Assembly (NCBI GenBank): GCA_003137095.1
Contig: PLET01000024.1
Span: forward strand, 16,686 to 69,193
Direction of reading: 5' to 3'
DNA from: Gammaproteobacteria bacterium
GTDB taxonomy: Bacteria; Pseudomonadota; Gammaproteobacteria; Steroidobacterales; Steroidobacteraceae
Length of the DNA: 52,508 nt
The first letter of the stretch is position 1. Each line of letters begins with the position of its first letter. Both the position numbers and the translations under genes were made by a program. Positions 25,893-34,000 of this stretch are shown here, piece by piece. The notes beneath the pieces are model-generated. The model worked only from the letters and a program-made list of their open reading frames with translations, had not been told where the DNA came from and made no database searches.

Positions 25893-27548
25893 ATGATCCT
25901 GGACGTCACCGATTTCTCCGACGGACACGTGCTGCAGTCCGATGTATGCATCGTCGGCGCCGGCGCCGCCGGCATCGCCATGGCGCTCGAGCTCATCGAT
26001 TCCGGGATCGACGTGCTGCTGCTGGAGTCCGGGGGTCTGGGCGCCGAGCCTGACGCCCAGGCGCTTTACCAGGGAACGGTGCAGAACGAGCAGCTGCACA
26101 GCCCGCCGGATCGCTACCGCCAGCGCCGCTTCGGCGGAACCACCACCATCTGGGGCGGCCGCTGCATGCCGTTCGACCCCATCGACTTCGAGGCCCGCGA
26201 CTATGTGCCGCACAGCGGCTGGCCGTTCGGGATCGAGGAGCTGTCCCCGTTCTACCCGAAGGCCAACAGGCTGGTCGAAGCGGGGGCGTTCGCGTATACG
26301 GCCGAGGAGGCATTCGACCGGCCCTCGCGGCCGATGATCGCCGGCTGGTCCCCCGCACACTACACCAGCAACACCCTCGAGCGTTTCAGCTGCCCCACGG
26401 ATTTCGGCACGCGCTATGGTCACAAGCTGCGGGCGGCCTCGAATATCCGGGTCGTTCTGCACGCCAACGTGACGGGTCTGCACCTGAACGCGGCGGGCAC
26501 GCATCTCGATTCACTCAGCGTCCGTTCGCTCAAGGGACGGAGCCTGTCGGTGCGCGCGTCGCGCTACGTGCTGGCCGCGGGCGGCCTGGAGAATGCGCGG
26601 CTGCTGCTCGCCAACCGCGACGTGCACGCCCAGGGCATCGGCAACCCGCACGATGTGCTCGGCCGGTACTACATGTGCCACATTGCGGGCACCGTCGGTG
26701 CGCTCAAGATCGACCGGCCGCTCGATGACGTCTGGCACGGCTATGACATGACGGACGACGGCATCTATGTGCGGCGCCGCCTCGCGCTGCGGCCGGAGGT
26801 GCAGCGCGCATCCGGGATCGGCAATTTCATCGTGCGGCTGCATCATCCGCGCATCACCGACCCGGCGCATCGCAATGCAATCCTGTCGCTGCTGTTTCTC
26901 GCCAAGCTGATCATCCCCTACGAATACGGCAAGCGCCTGCACGGCGGCGAGAGTGCGGACCTGCAGACCTGGTTCCGGCACATGGGCAACGTCGCCTCGG
27001 GCCCGCTGGACGCCGCCGCATTCGCCTGGCACATGTTCACGCAGCGTGCGCTCGCCGCGCGCAAATTTCCCTCCATCATCATCAAATCCAAGGCGAATCT
27101 GTTCAGCCTGGATTTTCACTCCGAACAGCAGCCGAACCCTCAGAGCCGTGTATCCCTGACCGGCGATCGCGACGCGCTCGGCATGCCGCGCCTGAAGGTG
27201 GATTGGCGCTATACGTCCGGCGACGTGGACACCGTGAGCCGCGCGATTGCGCTGTTGAGCGGGGATATCAACGAAACCAAGGTGGGGCGGCTGGATTACG
27301 ACGCGTCGCAGCTCGAGATGGAGATGACCCGGTACGGCGCTTACGGCGGTCATCACCTCGGCACCGCACGCATGGGCACCGACCCGCGCAGCAGCGTGGT
27401 GAACGCCCGATGCCGCGTGCACGGCATCGACAATCTGTTCCTTGCCGGCGCGGCGACCTTCCCGACGTCGAGCCAGGCGAACCCGACGTTGACCCTCATC
27501 GCCCTGGCGCTGCGGCTTGCGAATGATCTGAAGGAAGGACGGGCCTAG
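25893..27548 (+). CDS. GMC-family FAD-dependent oxidoreductase
   Basis: 551 residues. FAD-binding dinucleotide fold at the N-terminus (SDVCIVGAGAAGIAMALEL, about 16-34, then VLLLESGG), GGTTTIWGGRCMPFD for flavin positioning, VLAAGGLENARLLL, and the C-terminal GMC region GGHHLGTARMG with catalytic His plus SQANPTLTLIALALRLA. It oxidises an alcohol, here probably a sugar hydroxyl, and would work with the epimerase and Gfo/Idh genes that follow. Starts 50 bases after the flippase. Confidence 0.9.
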   Translation: MILDVTDFSDGHVLQSDVCIVGAGAAGIAMALELIDSGIDVLLLESGGLGAEPDAQALYQGTVQNEQLHSPPDRYRQRRFGGTTTIWGGRCMPFDPIDFEARDYVPHSGWPFGIEELSPFYPKANRLVEAGAFAYTAEEAFDRPSRPMIAGWSPAHYTSNTLERFSCPTDFGTRYGHKLRAASNIRVVLHANVTGLHLNAAGTHLDSLSVRSLKGRSLSVRASRYVLAAGGLENARLLLANRDVHAQGIGNPHDVLGRYYMCHIAGTVGALKIDRPLDDVWHGYDMTDDGIYVRRRLALRPEVQRASGIGNFIVRLHHPRITDPAHRNAILSLLFLAKLIIPYEYGKRLHGGESADLQTWFRHMGNVASGPLDAAAFAWHMFTQRALAARKFPSIIIKSKANLFSLDFHSEQQPNPQSRVSLTGDRDALGMPRLKVDWRYTSGDVDTVSRAIALLSGDINETKVGRLDYDASQLEMEMTRYGAYGGHHLGTARMGTDPRSSVVNARCRVHGIDNLFLAGAATFPTSSQANPTLTLIALALRLANDLKEGRA

Positions 27549-27550
27549 CC

Positions 27551-28516
27551 ATCAGCACCCGACAGCGCATTCTGGTCTTGGGCGCGGCCGGATTCATCGG
27601 CCGCCGCGTGGTCGCAGCGCTCAGCGCATCCGATTGGGCGGCTGCGGTGGCCGCGAGCCGCCGCACGGGCGGCGCTGCCGATGCCGTGGTCGTGGATGCC
27701 ACGGATGAGGCCTCCCTCGGTGCGGCATTCTCAGGAATCGACGGCATCGTCAATTGCGTGGCGGGCGACGGGGACACCATCCGCAGGAACGCGGATGCCG
27801 TGTTCGGTGCGGCTTCGCGCCTGAACCAGCCGCCTCGCATCGTGCATCTCGGCAGCATGGCCGCCTACGGATCCGCCGTCGGCCGCGTGGATGAGACCGC
27901 GCCGCTGCTTGGGGATCTGGATGAATATTCCAAGGCCAAGGCCGCGGCCGACGTGCGCGCCCTCGCCTATCCGGCCGCCGTGATCCTGCGGCCCGGCATC
28001 GTCTACGGTCCGCAGAGCCCCTGGTGGAGCGATCGCATCGCGCGACTTCTGATGGCGCACCGGCTCGGAGACCTCGGCGCCCGCGGCGATGGTTACTGCA
28101 ATCTCGTTCACGTCGACGATGTCGCGCGCTCCGTTCTGCTGGCCTTGCGCACCCCGGCCGCGGGCCAGGCATTCAACGTCGCGATGCCCTCGCCGCCCAC
28201 CTGGAATGAGTATTTTCAGCGGTATGCCCGCGCGCTTCGCGCCGTGCCGCTACGGCGGATATCGGCGCGGCGACTCGCCGTGGAGCTCAGAATCGTCGCC
28301 CCGGCGTGCAAATTGCTGGAAATCGGCGCGCGGCTGGCAGGCGCGCGCAGCGCCGCGTTGCCGCCGCCGATCCGGCCGTGGCTGCTCAAATTGTGCGCCC
28401 ACGAAATCATTCTCGACGTCGCGAAGGCGCAGACGGTTCTCGGCATGCAATGGATGCCCCTCGATGCCGGCTTGCAGAGCGCGGCCGACTGGTTCAGGGG
28501 CGGCGGAAGAACCTAG
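27551..28516 (+). CDS. NAD-dependent epimerase/dehydratase family protein with an apparent ATC start
   Basis: About 321 residues if initiated at ATC 27551. Extended SDR fold: RILVLGAAGFIGRRV (NAD-binding), VNCVAGDGD, HLGSMAAYG (Ser), YSKAKAAAD with the Tyr-x-x-x-Lys pair, and VILRPGIVYGP. The first conventional in-frame start is TTG 27578, which would cut off beta-strand 1 of the NAD-binding fold; the frame is closed upstream by TGA at 27524 and offers no ATG or GTG. Changing ATC 27551 to ATG would give a normal MSTRQRILVLG start with GGAAGG upstream. Either a rare ATC/ATT start is used or the gene is damaged at its start. Confidence 0.8.
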   Translation: MSTRQRILVLGAAGFIGRRVVAALSASDWAAAVAASRRTGGAADAVVVDATDEASLGAAFSGIDGIVNCVAGDGDTIRRNADAVFGAASRLNQPPRIVHLGSMAAYGSAVGRVDETAPLLGDLDEYSKAKAAADVRALAYPAAVILRPGIVYGPQSPWWSDRIARLLMAHRLGDLGARGDGYCNLVHVDDVARSVLLALRTPAAGQAFNVAMPSPPTWNEYFQRYARALRAVPLRRISARRLAVELRIVAPACKLLEIGARLAGARSAALPPPIRPWLLKLCAHEIILDVAKAQTVLGMQWMPLDAGLQSAADWFRGGGRT

Positions 28517-28534
28517 ACCAAGGGAGTTGACGAG

Positions 28535-29668
28535 ATGCGCGTGGCCATCGTCGGTTGCGGATATGTGGCGGACTACTACATGCAGTCCCTGCCCCTGTAC
28601 AAGGCACTCGAGTTGGTCGCCGCCACCGATCGGGACGCCGGCCGCGCCGCGGCCTTCGTCGCCTGTCACGGCCTCAGCTGCCTCAGAGCCTCGCTGGAGG
28701 AGGTGCTGGCAGATCCGGGCATCGAACTGGTTCTGAATCTGACCGATCCCGCCAGCCATTACGAGGTCTCCAAGGCCTGCCTCGAGGCGGGCAAGCACGT
28801 GTACAGTGAAATGCCGCTCGCCATGCAGATGAGCGACGCGCAGGCGCTCGTCGAGCTCGCCGAATCCAAGGGACTTCAGATCGCCTCGGCGCCCTGCAGT
28901 ATTCTCGGCGAGACCGCCCAATCGCTGTGGAAAGCCCTGCGCGAGCAGCGCGTCGGGCCGGTCAAACTCGCCTACGCGGAGATGGACTACGGCTTCATGC
29001 ATCTCATGCCGTATCGCAAGTGGTACAGCAAATCCGGCCGTCAGTGGCCGTACGAGCACGAATTCGAGGCAGGCTGCACCGTGGAGCACGCCGGCTATTA
29101 CGTCAACTGGCTCACGGCGTTTTTCGGGCCCGCATTGTCCGTCACGGCGTTCTCCTCCTGCCTGTATCCCGACAAGCGCACGGATGTTCCGCTGGCGGGC
29201 GCCGGGCCGGATTTCTCGGTGGCGAGCATCCGCTTCGTATCGGGTGCGGTGGCGCGCCTGACCTGCAGCAACATCGCGCCGGCGGACCAGCATTTACGGC
29301 TGTTCGGCGATCGTGGAATCCTGCAGGTGCAATTCGCGCTGGATTACAAGGCGCCGGTCTTCATCAGGCGCATGTTCAACATCCGCCGCAAGATGATCAT
29401 CTCGCCGTGGCGGCAGAAGGTTCGGCTTGCCGCAATGCCGGATGCCCTGCCGCTGCCGCGCAAGGCCACCAATCGGATGGAATTCTGCCGCGGACCGGCG
29501 GAAATGGCCATCGCCCTGCGCGAGCACCGCCGCTCCGCGCTGCCGGCGGATTACTGCCTGCACAACAATGAGATCGTGCTGGCCATTCAACGGGCCGCGC
29601 AAAGGAGCGACACCTACCGGATGACCACCTCGTTCGCGCCGCTCGAACCACGTCCCTGGAGCGCGTGA
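28535..29668 (+). CDS. Gfo/Idh/MocA-type oxidoreductase lacking the usual catalytic lysine
   Basis: 377 residues. N-terminal NAD(P)-binding fold VAIVGCGYVADYY and LNLTDPASHYEVSKACLEAGKHV. The family signature Glu-Lys-Pro, whose Lys is catalytic, is here Glu-92 Met-93 Pro-94 (YSEMPLA, codon ATG at 28811). C-terminal domain with EAGCTVEHAGYYVNW, including a His in the expected catalytic region. It probably acts on an NDP-sugar or a keto-sugar from the GMC enzyme, or has a non-redox or altered role. A GGGAG ribosome-binding site precedes the ATG. Convergent with the outer-membrane barrel gene. Confidence 0.88.
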   Translation: MRVAIVGCGYVADYYMQSLPLYKALELVAATDRDAGRAAAFVACHGLSCLRASLEEVLADPGIELVLNLTDPASHYEVSKACLEAGKHVYSEMPLAMQMSDAQALVELAESKGLQIASAPCSILGETAQSLWKALREQRVGPVKLAYAEMDYGFMHLMPYRKWYSKSGRQWPYEHEFEAGCTVEHAGYYVNWLTAFFGPALSVTAFSSCLYPDKRTDVPLAGAGPDFSVASIRFVSGAVARLTCSNIAPADQHLRLFGDRGILQVQFALDYKAPVFIRRMFNIRRKMIISPWRQKVRLAAMPDALPLPRKATNRMEFCRGPAEMAIALREHRRSALPADYCLHNNEIVLAIQRAAQRSDTYRMTTSFAPLEPRPWSA

Positions 29669-29720
29669 ACCGCGTGCCGCTCGCCCGTTCGGCGCGCCGT
29701 CAGAGTGGGGGTGCACCGTC

Positions 29721-30938
29721 TCAGTGGAAGGTGGCGAGCACCTTGACGCCCTCGCCCAGCCCGCTGAACGTGAATTGATCCACGGTCGAGCTGCGGTCGA
29801 GGTATTTCACGAACGGCTTGACCGACAGCCATCGCAGCGGCTCCCAATCGAGATTCAAAGCGGCCGTGGTGTAGCGGTCGGTTCGATTGCCGCCCACCGC
29901 CGTCAACAAACCCGGCACCGTCTCCTGCTGATAATCGCTGTGCGTCAAGCCGAGCATCAGATCCACACCCAGCTTCGGCGTCGCCTGCCAGGTCACGTCG
30001 GCGCTGATGATGGAATCGAGTTCGGAGCCGCCGTCGACGACGTAATTGTTGATCACCCGCGAATACTGCAGATTGATGCTGGTCTTGCCGGTCAGCTTGC
30101 GCCGGTAGCCGAAGGCGCCGGACGGATCATGGACCGACCCGGCGGTGCCCGCCTGACTGCGCGTGGTCTCGCCCAAGGAGGCGTTGAATGCCGTCAAATC
30201 GCTGACGTTGTAGATCATGTCGAACTGGTAGGTGTTCTGGTTGTAGTTGGCGTCGGCGGGATTGCCGCTGAACCGGCCGTCGAGGTGCTGGCCGCTGATG
30301 CCGTAGACCAGGGCGCCGAGACCCAGGTATCGCAGTCCGATCAGCGTGGTGGTCTGATGCAGACCCAGGTCGGGCAGATTCGGCTGCGGATACTGCTGTT
30401 CCAGGATGGAAAATCCGCCGTTCAAGGCCCAGTCATTCGCGAACACCAGGCGGGCGGTCCCCCCGGTGGTCTGCTGCTTCTCGATCTCCAGACTGGTGAT
30501 GGCGAGGTTGGCGAACGGAATGATGAACGCCTCCTGGCGGTAATCGACCGTGCCGCTGAGCGGGGTGCCGATCTTCCATGCCAGGCTGCCGGTCATCAGG
30601 TACTCGTTGTGGTTCAAGTCGGTGAAATGCTCGTAATCGACCCTCCGGCCCTCGATGGTGGCGGTGAATTGCTGCAGGCTCCAGAGATAGGTCCCTTTGA
30701 CGCCGGCGAGGTAGGTGTAGAAGGTGTCGCCCGGTGTGGGATTTTGTCCCGGCGGAAATATCGACAGATAGTGTGACGCGTCGAAAAGGTTCGAATCGTG
30801 TTCCACATCCAGCCCCACGTAGGGCTGCAGATCGGCCCCGGCCACGCTGACGCCGGCAAACGTCAGACCCCCGGCCCATGCCAGCATCCGGGCGGTGAGT
30901 CTCCTGTACCGTCCCCGCCATGCCTCGCGATTATCCAT
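29721..30938 (-). CDS. Outer-membrane beta-barrel protein, EpsL/BBP2-like
   Basis: 405 residues. Signal peptide near residues 14-35 (ARMLAWAGGLTFAGVSVAGA), then about 18 amphipathic strands with aromatic girdles (FYTYLAGVKGTYLW, RVDYEHFTDLNHNEYL), ending LATFH close to a typical barrel C-terminus. Similar barrels (EpsL type) accompany EPS export genes and may form the outer-membrane exit. It is leftward, convergent with the Gfo/Idh gene, and closes the EPS locus on the right. Confidence 0.8.
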   Translation of the reverse strand: MDNREAWRGRYRRLTARMLAWAGGLTFAGVSVAGADLQPYVGLDVEHDSNLFDASHYLSIFPPGQNPTPGDTFYTYLAGVKGTYLWSLQQFTATIEGRRVDYEHFTDLNHNEYLMTGSLAWKIGTPLSGTVDYRQEAFIIPFANLAITSLEIEKQQTTGGTARLVFANDWALNGGFSILEQQYPQPNLPDLGLHQTTTLIGLRYLGLGALVYGISGQHLDGRFSGNPADANYNQNTYQFDMIYNVSDLTAFNASLGETTRSQAGTAGSVHDPSGAFGYRRKLTGKTSINLQYSRVINNYVVDGGSELDSIISADVTWQATPKLGVDLMLGLTHSDYQQETVPGLLTAVGGNRTDRYTTAALNLDWEPLRWLSVKPFVKYLDRSSTVDQFTFSGLGEGVKVLATFH

Positions 30939-31049
30939 CCGCCCCCCTCATGTGACATAACCCTTGCTGCCCGGCGGCAATTGTACACCGGGGTCTGATG
31001 GGTATGAGGGGCTGCGGGCGTCCAAAAGCCGCTATTGTGAACTGACGCA

Positions 31050-31065
31050 CGGGCCCGCCGGCCCG
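31050..31065 (-). terminator. Small GC hairpin after the PASTA/NHL gene
   Basis: A perfect 6-bp stem with 4-base loop (31050-31055 pairing with 31060-31065) lies directly downstream of the stop of the leftward gene at 31066. There is no T-run after it, so a standard intrinsic terminator is doubtful. Confidence 0.25.
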
Positions 31066-34000
31066 CTACCCGCCTTCGTTGATCGAGACCGAGGCCTGCG
31101 GCGTGAGCGTGATGGTCGAGCTGCCGTCGCTGGTTTCGTACTGGCAGGAGATGGTGACCGTGTACGGGAACACCGGCGGAACCATTATCGACGTGGAGCC
31201 GGACGTGGGTTGATAAGCGAAAGACGTCTCGGCATTGTCGGTGAGCGCGCATGGCAATCCGCCGTTGATACTCGTTCCGCTGACATTGCCACTCGGCACG
31301 CCCATCGTGGTCCAGCTGTAGACGATGTTGTCGCCGCTGCTGTAGGTCGTCTCCGGGTTGACCGGCTGGCCGTCGAACGTCGCCGTGAAGGTCACGGTGG
31401 GCTCCAGCGTGTAGGAGTACAGCGCGTTGTACGGGGTGCTCGCCTCTGGCTGGGCAGGAGCTCCCGAGGCTTGGTAGACGTTCAGCGTGCTGCTCTGCGA
31501 GTCCGCCACGAACAAGTACAGCGTGTCCGGCGCCGGGGGCATGCCCGCACTCGTGTAATCCACCACCGTGACGGCGCTGGCCGTCTGCTGCCCCGGATTC
31601 GGCAGGCTTTGCGTACCCGTTCCGGCGGTCAGCTGCAGATCAATGGGATTGCCGGACGCATCGAATTGCGCCACCCCGATCTGCACCGACTCATCGGAGT
31701 AATTGTTGTACGACGCAAAGATATCGCCGAAGTTCGGTGATCCCACGCTGGTGTCCACCGAGATGCCGGAGGGCGCCGCCGGCACCGGGAAGGGGGCCAG
31801 CGCCGGCGTCAGCATTGCATCCGAGTCCGTAAGCTCGGAGAAGGGATAGGCGATCACCGCATTGCTGTCGCACCCACCCCCGTAATTCAAGCCCGCGAGG
31901 AGATTGTTGCCGTCCGCCGACACCGCCAGCGCACCTGTACCGCAAAAGCTATTGGCGCTGTCGCCAGACCAGGCCGCCAGCTCCGAAGACGACCCCCCCA
32001 GCGGGCTCGAATAGACCATTATCTGCGCCGAGCCTTCCGTTTCGACCGCCACATACACATTGCCGTTCGAATCGACCGCGATACCGGTCGGGTATTCCGG
32101 TATGGAGAAGGGCGTCCCGACGGGCTGACCCGACGAATTGAACACAGCCACGGTCGCACCCGATCCATTGCCCGCGTCGGCCACATAGATGTTGCCGGCA
32201 TTATCCGCCGCCAGCGCCTGCGGCTGGGCGAGGCCGGCGCTCAAGGTCTGCAGCGGCAGCTGCGTGAACTGGCCATTGCTGCCCGCGGCGCCATACGCAT
32301 AGGCGAGCACCTGGCCGCTGCCCGCATTGGCGACGTAGAGGACGCCGTTGGAGAACAGCGTTGCGCTCGGATTGTTGACGGGATTCGGCACCACGACGTT
32401 GACCGAAACCTGCTGCGCGGCGGGAGTAGTCACGGTCACTCCGCCGCCCGTGCAGCTCAGGCCGAGGCTGTTGCTGCCGGCCAGGGTCAGGGGGACGACG
32501 TAGGACGCACCGGTCGTTCCCGTTGTGGGCCCCGCGACACCATTCACCGTGATTTCACATTGGTTGCCGGTGGCGCTCCAGTTCAAGAGGGCGGCATTAC
32601 CCACCGTGACGGTGGGCGTGGTCGTGGTGAACGACGCAATCGCCGCCGTCGGGCCATCCGAGACGTCCAGATTCACCGTGGCGCCGCCCGCCACGATGCT
32701 GCCCGCCGGCGGATTCTCGTCGATGACGAAATTGTTCGGCACGGTGCCGCTGGCCTCGACCTTGAGGGTGCCCAAGGTCAACCCGGCACCGATGATCTGG
32801 CTCTCAGGCGTGCCTGAACTGTTGAGCGGCAGCGCATACTCGCCGGCCACATTCGGCACGATCACGCCGCTGAACACCAGGTTCACGGGCGTGGGATTGG
32901 CCAGCGTGCCGGTGAAGGTGCTGCCGGCCGCGGGGCTCTGGCTGATGACCTCGCCCACGGGCACCGGGGGCACGGCGGTCGAGATCATGGCCGTGATGGA
33001 TCCCACCTTGAGGCCGGGGACGGATTGTATGGTTGACGTCGCCGATGCCTGAGTGGCGGCGACCACGTTCGGCACGGTGGGCGGCGGCGGACCGGTGGAG
33101 ATCACCAACGCCACCGCCGAGCCGGCGAGCACGCTGGTGCCGGCGACCGGGTTCTCGCTGATCACCTTACCCGCCGCCACGGTCGCGCTCGAGGCGTTGG
33201 TCACGGTACCGGCCACGAGTCCGGCCGTGGTGAGCGCCGTACCCGCCGCCGCCTGGGTGTCGCCGACCACATTCGGCACGGCCACGTGGATGGCCGCGGC
33301 CACCACGATGCTCGCCATCGCCATGCCGCTCGCGCCGGGACCGGGGCAGGTCAGATCATAGGTGTGGGTGCCGGTGGTCAGAATCCCGGTGGAGGCCGTG
33401 GCGGTGGGCGCCACCGGCAGGTTGTTGAAATGCCCGTCCGAGCTCGACAGCGCGCACAGGGAGCCGGCAGGCACGCCGTTGGCCACCCAGCTCAAGGTCG
33501 CGGCGGCACCCGCCGTCGCGGTGGCCGGCGCCGTCAGGGTCACGCAGGCGGGAATGTTGTTCGCCGGCCAGGTGGTGTTCGGCGCGTTGCCGGCAACGCG
33601 CGTGTTGATGGTCAGGTACAGGTTCGCGAGGCGCCCGTCGATATCGCCCGCCGGATTCGGATTGCCGCCTGCGGGATGCAGATTGCTCGAGAAAGCGCCG
33701 CCGGTGTTGGCGCGCACATAGGCATCGCAGACGGCAGCTTGATAGGCCGCGCAGGAGAAGCCGTTGACGGCGCCGCCCACTCCGCTGTTGAAATCCGCCT
33801 CGCTGGTGCTGATGCAGGATTGCAGCGTGGTGGCCACCGTGGCGTTGATCGCCGCCGCACCCACCGTGGCCTGCAAATTGGTGTACTTGGCGGTCACGTA
33901 GGCCGGCAGGCCCCCCGGCAAACCGCTTGCGGACTTGTTCAGCCCCATGCCGAGCGCATACATCGACAGACCGCGCAGATTCGAGCCGCCGTCATCGCAG

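Noticed and set aside
29669..29720. Intrinsic terminator between the Gfo/Idh gene and the outer-membrane barrel gene
   Set aside because: Only imperfect GC-rich pairing and no T-run on either strand.
9661..30938. Exosortase/PEP-CTERM system
   Set aside because: The locus resembles exosortase-linked EPS clusters, but no exosortase gene or PEP-CTERM C-terminal motif was found in the window.
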